A stretch of 64,000 nt of DNA, taken from an uncultured Rikenellaceae bacterium. Lineage in GTDB: Bacteria; Bacteroidota; Bacteroidia; Bacteroidales; Rikenellaceae. The first letter of the stretch is position 1. Each line of letters starts with the position of its first letter. The notes under the pieces are model-generated. The model did not search any database. It saw nothing but the letters and a program-made list of their open reading frames with translations, and was not told the origin of the DNA. The position numbers and the translations under genes are program-made. The stretch lies in assembly GCA_946486375.1 (NCBI GenBank), contig CAMLTW010000003.1, positions 235,826 through 299,825 on the forward strand, read 5' to 3'. This document shows, one piece after another, positions 1 through 8,439 of the stretch.

Positions 1-62
1 AGCAGAATGAACGCTATCCCCCACCCGACGATTCCGACGAGAATATCGATTGCCTTTTTCAT
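1..62 (-). CDS. Start of a membrane protein gene, cut by the window edge
   Basis: Only the first 20 codons are inside the window. Read on the minus strand from the ATG at 60-62 they give a Lys-Lys start followed by a strongly hydrophobic stretch (IDILVGIVGWGIAFIL), so the product begins with a signal anchor or first membrane helix. The start codon overlaps the stop of the Wzy-like gene in an ATGA arrangement, which argues for translational coupling and one transcript. The family cannot be identified from this fragment. The next bases beyond position 1 would show whether it is part of an export system. Confidence 0.6.
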   Translation of the reverse strand, partial: MKKAIDILVGIVGWGIAFIL

Positions 63-1939
63 GGTCGGTCGTCTGTTCCTCCGGTTTCCTCCAACAGCTT
101 CCGGGCTTCGTTTTTCATTTCCCGTACGGCGGGCGAATCCACTTTGGGTGCCTGAGCGCATAGTTTCCGCGCCCACTTTTCCGCTGCTGGCCGGTTGCCG
201 CGTTCCCGTTCCAGATTCATCAACAGGTAAATCGGATACAGGCGGTTAGGAACGATATGCCGAGCTTTCAGATAGCAGGCTTCGGCCCGTTCGAAATCGC
301 CCGTCGCCCGGCCGTTGTTCCCCATCACGTTCCAAAACATCGGATCGGCGCTGAAACGGACGCCTTTTTTCAGCACCCGGTCGCTCTCTCGGTAGTCTCC
401 TGTTTTGTTCAACGTATGCCCGTACTCGAAAAGGAACTTTCCCTCGTCCTTCAGCTGCGGATAAAGCGCGGCATAGTCCCCGGCCACCTCCTCGTAAAGT
501 TGCATCCGGTACAGCATCTGCACTCCGTTCCACCGATCGTACGCCTTGTATTTCTCCCGCATGCTTCCGACCGTTCCGACGTTCAATGCCAGGGTTCCCG
601 CCAAAAGCAAACCGTAAACGATTTTGGATCCGATATGTCCCAACATGGCTTTTTCCTCTCCTCCTGCAGCCAGAAACAGCACCAAAAGCACGCACAGCGG
701 CAACACCCGGAACGGATAGGAAGACAGGGCGAATACCAGCAGGGCGGCCAGTCCATAAGCCAAAGGCCGTGTGTTTTTCCGTTTCAGGCCGCCGAAAGCG
801 GAAACGACCATCGCCAGAAACAGCCCCAGACCGATCAGTCCCGTTTCCGCTCCCAACTGAAGGTATTCGTTGAAGCCGTATTCGGGACTTCCCGCCGTAC
901 GGATTTCCCAGGAAGAACGGTCTTCCGCCGCGAAATACCGGGCCTGCGCTTCCGCATAGGCCCCGCCGAATTTACCGAATCCGGCTCCCGTCAACGGATG
1001 TTCCGCGATAATAGCCGCAGTCGTTTTCCAAGCCAGCAACCGGCCGTTTGCGGAATCTTTTTTCACAGCATACAGCCCGAATCCGACACAGCCCGATACG
1101 AGAAGCGCAATCGCTATCCAGCCGACAGCGCGTCCCCGAACCGCCTTGCAGTAATTTTTCAACCGTCCGACCGCACCCGTTTCGATGGCGGCCATCGTCC
1201 CTCCCGCCAAAAGCACCGCCAACCAGGCCGAACGGCTCATCGTGGCCGGGAGCATGATTCCGGTGAGAATCGCCGTCATCACGGCCAGAACGAACATCCC
1301 CGTCCGCCGGTTCATCAGCCATCGCACGTTTCCCGATCCGCGAAAACGGGCGAAGAGGCGTTCCTGCATCCGATAGCCCGTCAACCATACGTATACCGCC
1401 ATGACGAACACGATTCCCAGGTATCCTCCGTAAGGTCCCGGATTGAACAAAGTGCCGGTGGTTTTGAACAGCGAATGATGGGAAACGGCCAGTCCGTACA
1501 CCTGCCGCAATCCGATCCAGGCTTCCACCGCTCCGGAAATCAGGACGCCGGCCAACAGCCAGCGGGCCGCTCCCGGGAAACAGGTGAAAACGATCCGGCC
1601 CTCGAAATACAAGGCGACCGACAACAGGAAAAACAGAAAACGGGTCTCGGCTTCCCCTCCCGTCAGGTAATGGTTCACAGCCGTACAGCCTGCAAAAAGC
1701 GCCATCCACAAATCCGTCCGGGAAAACCGCAGCCGCCGGTTCAGAAACAGCAACGGAACCGATACGCAACAGGCCGCCAGGGAAAAATACGTGAAATATT
1801 CCCGTTTGGCGATCACCGTTCCGTCGACATAGCGTCCCGATACGGCGAATACCATACCGACCGCCGCCCACAACAGCAGTACCGCCAGAACTTTCGGTAG
1901 ACTCCGCTCTGAAAAAACGATATCGCTTTTTTGCCGCAT
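59..1939 (-). CDS. Wzy/O-antigen ligase-like polytopic membrane protein with C-terminal TPRs
   Basis: A 626-residue protein from the chosen start (Met-Arg-Gln-Lys-Ser). About ten hydrophobic helices fill residues 1-435. The loop reading YGFNEYLQLGAETGLIGLGL resembles the periplasmic loop and following helix of the Wzy_C/O-antigen ligase family. The last 170 residues are soluble and look like two or three TPR units (FEYGHTLNKTGDYRESDRVL, then FERAEACYLKAR). Family members join or polymerise glycans on the periplasmic side of the inner membrane, but Bacteroidales copies with TPRs also sit beside lipoprotein clusters without glycosyltransferases, as here, so the substrate is unknown. A longer frame reaches position 1993 but would overlap the upstream gene; starting at 1939 leaves an 8-base gap. 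It is coupled to the next gene through ATGA. Confidence 0.7.
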   Translation of the reverse strand: MRQKSDIVFSERSLPKVLAVLLLWAAVGMVFAVSGRYVDGTVIAKREYFTYFSLAACCVSVPLLFLNRRLRFSRTDLWMALFAGCTAVNHYLTGGEAETRFLFFLLSVALYFEGRIVFTCFPGAARWLLAGVLISGAVEAWIGLRQVYGLAVSHHSLFKTTGTLFNPGPYGGYLGIVFVMAVYVWLTGYRMQERLFARFRGSGNVRWLMNRRTGMFVLAVMTAILTGIMLPATMSRSAWLAVLLAGGTMAAIETGAVGRLKNYCKAVRGRAVGWIAIALLVSGCVGFGLYAVKKDSANGRLLAWKTTAAIIAEHPLTGAGFGKFGGAYAEAQARYFAAEDRSSWEIRTAGSPEYGFNEYLQLGAETGLIGLGLFLAMVVSAFGGLKRKNTRPLAYGLAALLVFALSSYPFRVLPLCVLLVLFLAAGGEEKAMLGHIGSKIVYGLLLAGTLALNVGTVGSMREKYKAYDRWNGVQMLYRMQLYEEVAGDYAALYPQLKDEGKFLFEYGHTLNKTGDYRESDRVLKKGVRFSADPMFWNVMGNNGRATGDFERAEACYLKARHIVPNRLYPIYLLMNLERERGNRPAAEKWARKLCAQAPKVDSPAVREMKNEARKLLEETGGTDDRP

Positions 1940-1947
1940 GCCCCGAA

Positions 1948-2493
1948 TCAAGGATTTGCAGGCGTTTCCATTTCGTCCCGGTACAGTTTCCACAGCTTTT
2001 CATTCCGGACGGGCGAGCCGACCACGGCTACCCGGTTCTGCGGATCGAGCAGGAACGTGTGGAAACGCACGTCTTTCGGCAAGCCGGGGTTCAGCCGTTC
2101 GAATTCCCCTTCGAGGTCGTAATAGACCGGATAATCGAATTCGTAGTTTTTCAGCATGAATCCCAGCTCCCGCACCTTCTTGGGATGAAAGACGAACACG
2201 ATCCCGGCCGGGACGGACAGCGAATCGTTGGCCCGAATCACGTCTTTCCAAAGCACCAGATTGCGCAGCTTGCATTCCGAGCATCCCGTAGAATCGGTGT
2301 ACACGACGATTCTCCAGTCTTTCCGCCGAAAGCCCGGATCGGGAACGTCTTCCCCCAGTTGTTTGGATTGCAGTCCGTCCGGCAAACGGATTTCCTGCCC
2401 GACAAAATTCGCCAGCGTGCGCCGCAATTCCCGCTTGGGAGAGTTGCATCCCGCCACAGCCAGCAGGGCCAGTCCCAACAAGAATTTTTTCAT
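1948..2493 (-). CDS. Redoxin-like lipoprotein with a CxxC motif
   Basis: A 181-residue protein. The internal start is chosen because it gives a clean lipoprotein signal (MKKFLLGLALLAVAGC, lipid Cys16). A CSEC motif (Cys71 and Cys74) follows a predicted beta strand (IVVYTDSTGCSEC), as in thioredoxin-fold proteins. Later segments (IVFVFHPKK, VYYDLEGEF, HTFLLDPQNRV) fit the rest of a redoxin/TlpA-like fold. The likely place of action is the periplasmic face of a membrane, as a disulfide reductase or electron-transfer partner; the substrate is not visible. It lies 8 bases upstream of the Wzy-like gene and probably heads that transcript. The CxxC spacing and lipobox are seen directly; the fold is inferred. 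Confidence 0.65.
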   Translation of the reverse strand: MKKFLLGLALLAVAGCNSPKRELRRTLANFVGQEIRLPDGLQSKQLGEDVPDPGFRRKDWRIVVYTDSTGCSECKLRNLVLWKDVIRANDSLSVPAGIVFVFHPKKVRELGFMLKNYEFDYPVYYDLEGEFERLNPGLPKDVRFHTFLLDPQNRVAVVGSPVRNEKLWKLYRDEMETPANP

Positions 2494-2787
2494 GTTTATC
2501 CGTAATCTATTCAAGTTCTTCATCTACAACAGTTACCTCTGTTTATTTCAAGACGTACTTCAAAATCCAGTAGCTGTCTTCAAGCAAGCGGAACCATTTA
2601 CCGGATTGCTGCGCTGCCGATAAGGGGATACCTTTTCCGGAACCGGAACGGACAAAAAATCCGCGAAATATTTTCCTTTTTCCGAAGGCAGCCAGCCGGT
2701 CTATTTCGGTTTCATCGTGCCGGGTTCGACTTCTGCAATCGGCAAGACCGGTTGCGGCGGTAAAGATAAAAGGTTTTCCGCTTTTTC
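2494..2787 (-). other. Intergenic region upstream of the redoxin lipoprotein gene
   Basis: A 294-base stretch without a convincing gene. Right after the stop of the propeller gene, the same minus-strand frame continues with codon choice like that of a gene, interrupted by two TAG codons, and ends with a TGA near 2530. This may be a decayed C-terminal extension, or simply a chance effect of base composition. The promoter for the redoxin gene should lie near 2494-2560, but I see no exact TAnnTTTG box there. Confidence 0.3.
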
Positions 2788-3882
2788 CTATCCTTTTATC
2801 TTGTAACAGATGATGACGGGATTGCTGTCTTCTCCGATATCGTATTTCGCCCGGATGTCCGCATAGATCGGCTCGGAAGCGATTTTGTAGGCATCGACCA
2901 TCGTCACGAACAAATCGTCTTCCACCAGCCAAACCGGTTCATCCAGCGCTCCGTTTTTTCCCGATTCCTCTTCGCTGACGTTCAGATACTGCTTTCCCGT
3001 TTCCAAATCGTAAAACAAATTGTGCGGACATTTGTTCATCCAGAAATAAAGATTCAGGAAACGAGTATTGCGATTGAATCCCAAAAAGTAAAGCTTTTTT
3101 TCTCTATCCAACCTTTTCCGAAATTCCGATAAGGATTTGGATCCCAATTGGTCCTTTACAAAAACAGAATCGGCCCAATGATCTCCGAAATCAAAACGAT
3201 ATGCCAATTTCGCCCCGTCCTTTTCGATCCTGTATATACAATTACTGAAGCTGGGCACGTAATATAAAGTTTCATTCTGCCATGAAAACTTATTATATGA
3301 ACTCATATCGATCGTTCTTTCCAACCGAACCTTATTTATTTCCTCCTTCTGTATCCGATGACGCTTGTCCATGACCACTAAAGAATAAGGAGAATCCGAA
3401 TTCACAAATATGTCACCAAATATGCGGTCGCCGATTATTTCAAAATCGTAGTAATATTTAGAATATTTTTGAACTTCCGTGCATTTTCCCGTTTCATCGA
3501 ATTTCAACAGCTTTTTAGATTGCTGGTCATTGATCCAAAGAATATTTTCATGAGGGCTAACCGATACATCGCCTACCTGTAAAAATTCGTTTTCCGCCTT
3601 TCCGATCGCGTCGATCGTATGAAGGTGTTTTCCCGCTTTATCGAATACGGTTACGGTTTTGTAGCTGTAAACGAACCAGCAGGAATCATTCCCGGTCAGG
3701 CGGGAATACCGGTCGATCACGCAACTATCGTTGTATTCCAACGGAACGACCTTCACGATTTCAATCCGGGGCTTTGCTTCGCTTTCCACGTCGATAATGA
3801 TCCTATTTTCATCCGCCCGTCTTTCTCTGCTTCCACAGGAAGCAAGCATCCCCAAGAAAATCAATAGCAGTAATTTCTTCAT
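2788..3882 (-). CDS. Six-bladed beta-propeller lipoprotein
   Basis: A 364-residue protein with a lipoprotein signal (MKKLLLLIFLGMLASCG, Cys16). The rest has the repeating pattern of the Bacteroidales six-bladed beta-propeller/NHL-like lipoproteins: short strands with VYSYKTVTVFDKAGK near residues 70-85, then DVSVSPHENILWINDQQSKKLLKFDETG, and repeated DR/GDRIFG-type turns. Family members are cell-envelope proteins, often found in several divergent copies; the molecular role is not established. The coding sequence is more AT-rich than the efflux genes nearby, which hints at transfer or fast change. A terminator at 4056-4090 separates it from the upstream propeller gene, so it should have its own promoter. 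Confidence 0.75.
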   Translation of the reverse strand: MKKLLLLIFLGMLASCGSRERRADENRIIIDVESEAKPRIEIVKVVPLEYNDSCVIDRYSRLTGNDSCWFVYSYKTVTVFDKAGKHLHTIDAIGKAENEFLQVGDVSVSPHENILWINDQQSKKLLKFDETGKCTEVQKYSKYYYDFEIIGDRIFGDIFVNSDSPYSLVVMDKRHRIQKEEINKVRLERTIDMSSYNKFSWQNETLYYVPSFSNCIYRIEKDGAKLAYRFDFGDHWADSVFVKDQLGSKSLSEFRKRLDREKKLYFLGFNRNTRFLNLYFWMNKCPHNLFYDLETGKQYLNVSEEESGKNGALDEPVWLVEDDLFVTMVDAYKIASEPIYADIRAKYDIGEDSNPVIICYKIKG

Positions 3883-3932
3883 CCTCTTGCTTTATCGGTT
3901 AGTAGCAGGCCGCCTTCTTCGCATGCATTATA

Positions 3933-3966
3933 TCTTTGCCGCTCGAGTTTAAAATTTCGGCAAAGA
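3933..3966. promoter_or_regulatory. Inverted repeat upstream of the propeller gene
   Basis: TCTTTGCCG at 3933-3941 is matched by CGGCAAAGA at 3958-3966, a perfect 9-base dyad with a 16-base AT-rich spacer. It lies 51-84 bases before the propeller start at 3882. No T-run follows on either strand, so it fits an operator or promoter-associated site better than a terminator. Confidence 0.4.
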
Positions 3967-4055
3967 AAGTTAACGATTATTTCCGTATTCCAAAGTATCC
4001 TCTGGGTTCTTATCGGACTTGTGCCCGTATTTTCCACATCTTTCCATCCTGCGGT

Positions 4056-4090
4056 AAAAAATCCGTATTCTTCGGATGAAGCATACGGAT
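4056..4090 (-). terminator. Intrinsic terminator after the TolB-like gene
   Basis: On the minus strand ATCCGTAT (4083-4090) pairs with ATACGGAT (4061-4068). One mismatch follows, then an inner 4-base stem and a tetraloop. The stem runs into six T residues (4056-4061). It sits 32 bases past the stop of the 346-aa propeller gene and so ends that transcript, and possibly the efflux operon upstream. Confidence 0.85.
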
Positions 4091-4121
4091 AAGTATGAAC
4101 CTGTCTTTCCGCTGCGGCGCC

Positions 4122-5162
4122 TTACCGAACCGGCAGATCGAACAGCACGAACGGAAGCTCTCCGGACGTCGTCACGCCGACGATCCGGTTTCCTGTCGTA
4201 TCTACGGTCAGTCCATCGATGAACCGATCCAGCAGGTAACAGGTTTCGGGACGCCCCTTCGCATCGAAAACATAAATGCGGTTACCGCCCTCGATCCGGG
4301 AATCGCTGCGGGCCGCTTCCTCTTTTTCCTCTCTGGAACGTCCCGAAAAAAGAGCATAGATTTTATCTCCGATCCACTTCACGTCGCAGAATCCCTCCAT
4401 AACGCTGCCGTAAGCATTTCCTTTCCGGGCCGAGGGAACTCCCCCTGCCCCCATCGATACCTGTTGCGTACTGTCGGTCAGGTCGTAAATTTCCAGTACT
4501 TCTCCGAATTGAGTGGCCAGCGCTGCCTTTCCCGATTCGGGGCTGTAGCTCAGGAATGCCCGCCATAAATATCCGGTCTTCGGGTCGGGAAGCGTACCGT
4601 CTTCCTGTGCCGGCAGGGAAAACATCTTTTGCGCCTCGCCGCTCGCCGGCAGCAAGATCAACCGGCTTTCCCCAGTCAGGTTTCCCAACACGACCGTAGA
4701 ATCATCGACCACTGCCATGTCGACCGCGGCAGGGAGTTTGCCTTCGAACGATACCCGACGCACGGAATCTTCCTCATCCAACGCGGACAACGGATAAACG
4801 AGCAGCGTGCTCTTCGAGCCGTCCCAAACGTAAACACGACCGTTTCTTACCGTCATGGGCGTGCATGCAGTGATTTCGCGCGGCCCTTTCCCCTTGCGAC
4901 CGAACGAACTTTCGTATTTCAAGCCGGGATACGACAGAGCATGATAAAAACAATCGGTGCCGTGCAAATCCATGACAATCAAGACAGAATCCGCCAGCTC
5001 CAGCCGGTAGGGATAAGTCATGTAGAGCGAATCCACCCCCAGCGATTCGCCCGTGAGCTCGATCGTTCGGGGAAAAAAGAAGCCTTTCGGTTCCTCCCTG
5101 CCGCAGGAAATCGTCCACCAGCATTCGAGCAGCAGACAACCGCAGATACATTTTCCGTCCAT
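4122..5162 (-). CDS. BF3222/TolB-like six-bladed propeller lipoprotein
   Basis: A 346-residue protein of the Bacteroidales TolB-like (BF3222) family. Features typical of the family are the FGRKGKGPRE segment near residue 90, the repeated 'value - unit' strands, a late SGRSREEK region, and an ending in VLFDLPVR, comparable to the ending RFDLPEN of the second copy at 14354-15406. The N-terminus is unusual: a short Cys-rich hydrophobic segment with a possible lipobox at TISC (Cys20). It begins 85 bases after the second RND gene with no clear terminator between, so it may be read with the efflux operon. Function is unknown; copies of this family often lie near NVEALA peptide genes. Confidence 0.75.
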   Translation of the reverse strand: MDGKCICGCLLLECWWTISCGREEPKGFFFPRTIELTGESLGVDSLYMTYPYRLELADSVLIVMDLHGTDCFYHALSYPGLKYESSFGRKGKGPREITACTPMTVRNGRVYVWDGSKSTLLVYPLSALDEEDSVRRVSFEGKLPAAVDMAVVDDSTVVLGNLTGESRLILLPASGEAQKMFSLPAQEDGTLPDPKTGYLWRAFLSYSPESGKAALATQFGEVLEIYDLTDSTQQVSMGAGGVPSARKGNAYGSVMEGFCDVKWIGDKIYALFSGRSREEKEEAARSDSRIEGGNRIYVFDAKGRPETCYLLDRFIDGLTVDTTGNRIVGVTTSGELPFVLFDLPVR

Positions 5163-5247
5163 TTCTTTTCGGTTTATTTGTAGTAGTCGGTATTCCTCTG
5201 TAATTGCAACCTTCCGGACAGGCCGCAGATTTTCCCGTCATCCGGGA

Positions 5248-8200
5248 TCATTCCGTTCCACCCCGTCGCTTCGGTCTCAGCGGCATGAACACCGGCATAT
5301 AAATCCACAAGGCGAGCAGGGAAAACGTCAGCCCCCCCATCGTACCCACCGCAAACGAAAACCAGAACACCTCCGACTGACCGTCGTAGAGGAACGGAAT
5401 CAATCCCAGGATCGTGGAAAGCACGGTCAGCAGGATCGGAACGATCTTGTGGTGATAAGCTTTCAGGTAGAGCCGTACGCCTTCCCGCTGTCCTCCGGCC
5501 CGCATCAGATTGTACTGGTTGACCATATAGATGCCCGCATTCACCACGATTCCCGCCAGCAATACGAAAGAGGCGAACCCGCCCTGATCGAACCGGAAGC
5601 CGGTCAGGTAAAACGTCAGGAAGACCCCGATGAACGAAATGGGGATCAAAGAAATGATCACCAGCGGTTGAAGGAGCGATTCGAACAGCACGGAGCAAAT
5701 GAAGTAAATGATCACGATGATCAGCACGATCAGCCAAAACTGCGTCCCGCCATCTTCGTCCCGCCAGCCCATGGTGCCGGCTTCGGCTTTATACCCCAAC
5801 GGGAGGCGTTCGTCCAACTGTTCCGCCTCCGCTTTGGTCACCTTGTTCGCCAATTCGTACGGCCCGATGAAATCATAGGCCACCGTCAAGGCATACTCCT
5901 GATTTTCCTTGTAGATGTCGTTTCCCGTCCGGCGCTTCTCGATCGTCCCGAACGAAGAAAACCGAACGGCGCGATCTCCGGCAGGGATATACCGGTTTTT
6001 CAAATGCCACACGTCGAACCCCTCCCGGTCGGCGGATACCAGAGCCACATCGGTCAGAGCGCCTTCACGGACGACCTGTCGCAGGGTTTGACTGTAAAGC
6101 TGCCGACTGAGGGAAACGTAGCAGTCCGCCAGGCTGAAATCGTAAAGCGCGATATTCTCCCGGTTATAGTCGATGAAATACTCGTTCCGCGAAACCGTTG
6201 CGTTCCATCCCACCTCTCCGTAAATTCCAGGTTCGCTTACGCGCGGATTCTTCTTCAGGGACCTCACCAGTTCCTCCGCATATTCATAAAGCCGGTCATA
6301 ATTGTAGCCGGTCAAGGTGATCCGGTTGGACTTGTAGCCCGAATAGAGCTTGTTGCTGAAGCCGTTCATGTCGATGCCGTGCACGCCCCAGTCGGCTCCG
6401 CCGTAGACGTTGGCCTTTCCGATCACGGCGTTTTTCAGATACAGGGGAAACGATCCGTTTTCGTATTTGGGTTTGAAAGTCACCTCTATGCTCCCCTGAT
6501 CGTAAGCGGTGATACGGGTGCGGAACATTTCGATTTCCTCGAATTGGCTGAGGTAGTTGTCCATCACCACCATGATGTCGTTCAGCTGCTGCACGGTACA
6601 GCCTTCGGGCATTCCGGCGTTGATGTAAAGGGTCGTCCGTTCCGGTTCCCGGTAATAGCCGTTGTTGCCGACGCTTTCGGAAAACAGCCGGAAACTCCCG
6701 CCCAGGCATTTTTCCAACGGTTCCCGAAGCCTTTCCTGATAAAAGGAGCTTCCGAACGTTTCGTTGTAGGCTCTTGCCCAGAAACTAACCGGTTCCTCTT
6801 TTTTCCCTTTGATTTCCTTGGGAAGCAGGTGAAGCGGCAATCCGAAACCCAGAACCGCCGCCACGATCAGCGCCCATCGCCATCGCCGGCCGAACCGAAT
6901 GAACCGCTCGTAGAAACGGCCGAACCGTACCGCACGCCGTTTCCTCCGGAACCGATGTCTCTTTCGTTTGCGGGAAGCGATCGGGCATTGTTCCATCAGC
7001 GCGGGAACGAACATCAGGGCGACCAACAGGGAAACGGCCAGGTTGACGATCACGACGGCGGAAAAGTCGGCCAGATTCGCCTGCTGCCGCTCCGGCAGGA
7101 AAAACACCACGGACAACGATCCGATGGTGGTCAGCAGAGCCGCCAGAATGGCCAGGAACGCCTTCCGGTTCCGGTAGTAACCGTAATGGTCGATCATGAT
7201 GATGCTGGTATCGATGATGATCCCCAGCGAGACGGTGATCCCGGCCAGCGAATAGAGATGGATTTCCAGCCGGAACAAATAATAGAAGATGAAGGCGATG
7301 GATATATTGGCGGCCAGGGTCAGGGCAATGATACCCAGGTAGCGTAAACTGCGGCTCACCGCGTATACGAAAAGCAACAGGATCAGCACGGACAGCACCG
7401 TCCGGAAAACGATCTTTTCCAATTCCGCTTTCAGGTAAACGGAGGAATCGTCGGCTACGATGGCCGAATAGCTCGGAGGAAAAGTGGCCTCCAAATGCTT
7501 CATCTCCGCTTTGACGAGGTCGGCCAGCCGGATCGTGTTGACGTATTTGTCGGCGTACACCGTCACGTTGATCGTATTTAATCCGTTGATTCGCAAATAA
7601 GACGAAGGAAGTTCCTCCCGGTAACGAATGTCGGCCACGTCCCGCAGCCGGACGATCCGTCCTTCCGCATTTTTCACGGCGATTCCGCCGAATTCCTCTC
7701 CGTCGCCTCCGCTGCTCAAAACGACCGTCATACCTGCATTTTCTCCTTCCTCCGAAGGCATCCGTCCCAAAACATCATCCCTTCCCAGCGCCGAAACGAT
7801 GCGTTCCGAAAGTTCGTCCACCGTGATTCCGTAGTGATGCAGCCGATCCGGATCGTAGCGGATTTCATAATAAAACGGATCGGCCCCGGACAGCACCACG
7901 CCGCTTACTCCCGGAATGCGGGAAAGACCTTTGAGAATCGTGTTTTCAGCGTATTCCTTGATCCGCTGGGTAGGCAGGTCGGCATTCAGCGTATAGGTGA
8001 TGACCGGACGGCTTTTTTCTCCGGCGGTGGACAGGGAAATGGCCGGATAGGAAACGCCTTCCGGAAGTTTGGGATAGACCTGCCGGATCAGGGAAGCGAT
8101 TTCGAAACGGACGGCGTCGATGTTGACGTTTTTTTTGAATGTCAGCGAAATGTTCCCCCGGTCTTTTTTCGATACCGAACGTATGTTTTTTATTCCGGAT

Positions 8201-8439
8201 ACCGAAGCGAGCATCCCTTCCAGCCTGGAAGTCACCTCCTGTTCCACCACCCGGGCCGAAGCCCCGTTCCACCTGTAGCTCACGGTCATGCTCCGTTCCT
8301 TGACCGAAGGGGCGTATTGGATGCTCAGCAAAGGAACGACGGCTAAACCGGCGATCATCAGCACCACCATGATCAGCACCACCGAAAAGGACGGAATCCG
8401 ATCCAGCAAGTCTCCCTTATTTTTTTCCGCTGCTTCCAT
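5248..8439 (-). CDS. RND efflux transporter subunit, second copy
   Basis: A 1063-residue inner-membrane RND permease (AcrB/HAE1-like), of full length for the family. There is a first helix at about residues 18-40, a large periplasmic loop, a helix bundle from about 345, a second periplasmic loop, and a final bundle ending before a basic tail. In the TM4 region the usual Asp-Asp pair reads Asp410-Thr411 (GIIIDTSIIM), and in the TM10-like segment GIVVNAGIYM has no Lys. AcrB uses Asp407, Asp408 and Lys940 for proton relay, so this copy looks altered there. It starts inside the end of the first RND gene (23-base overlap), which implies tight coupling and perhaps a mixed trimer. The exported substrate is unknown. 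Confidence 0.9.
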   Translation of the reverse strand: MEAAEKNKGDLLDRIPSFSVVLIMVVLMIAGLAVVPLLSIQYAPSVKERSMTVSYRWNGASARVVEQEVTSRLEGMLASVSGIKNIRSVSKKDRGNISLTFKKNVNIDAVRFEIASLIRQVYPKLPEGVSYPAISLSTAGEKSRPVITYTLNADLPTQRIKEYAENTILKGLSRIPGVSGVVLSGADPFYYEIRYDPDRLHHYGITVDELSERIVSALGRDDVLGRMPSEEGENAGMTVVLSSGGDGEEFGGIAVKNAEGRIVRLRDVADIRYREELPSSYLRINGLNTINVTVYADKYVNTIRLADLVKAEMKHLEATFPPSYSAIVADDSSVYLKAELEKIVFRTVLSVLILLLFVYAVSRSLRYLGIIALTLAANISIAFIFYYLFRLEIHLYSLAGITVSLGIIIDTSIIMIDHYGYYRNRKAFLAILAALLTTIGSLSVVFFLPERQQANLADFSAVVIVNLAVSLLVALMFVPALMEQCPIASRKRKRHRFRRKRRAVRFGRFYERFIRFGRRWRWALIVAAVLGFGLPLHLLPKEIKGKKEEPVSFWARAYNETFGSSFYQERLREPLEKCLGGSFRLFSESVGNNGYYREPERTTLYINAGMPEGCTVQQLNDIMVVMDNYLSQFEEIEMFRTRITAYDQGSIEVTFKPKYENGSFPLYLKNAVIGKANVYGGADWGVHGIDMNGFSNKLYSGYKSNRITLTGYNYDRLYEYAEELVRSLKKNPRVSEPGIYGEVGWNATVSRNEYFIDYNRENIALYDFSLADCYVSLSRQLYSQTLRQVVREGALTDVALVSADREGFDVWHLKNRYIPAGDRAVRFSSFGTIEKRRTGNDIYKENQEYALTVAYDFIGPYELANKVTKAEAEQLDERLPLGYKAEAGTMGWRDEDGGTQFWLIVLIIVIIYFICSVLFESLLQPLVIISLIPISFIGVFLTFYLTGFRFDQGGFASFVLLAGIVVNAGIYMVNQYNLMRAGGQREGVRLYLKAYHHKIVPILLTVLSTILGLIPFLYDGQSEVFWFSFAVGTMGGLTFSLLALWIYMPVFMPLRPKRRGGTE

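Noticed and set aside
257..1900. A 547-codon open frame on the plus strand opposite the Wzy-like gene
   Set aside because: It is rich in Arg, His, Gln and Pro with no domain, and the minus-strand frame has clear membrane helices and TPRs. It is a shadow of G+C-rich coding sequence.
5053..7347. A 764-codon open frame on the plus strand opposite the second RND gene
   Set aside because: No recognisable domain; it crosses the end of the RND gene and the start of a propeller gene.
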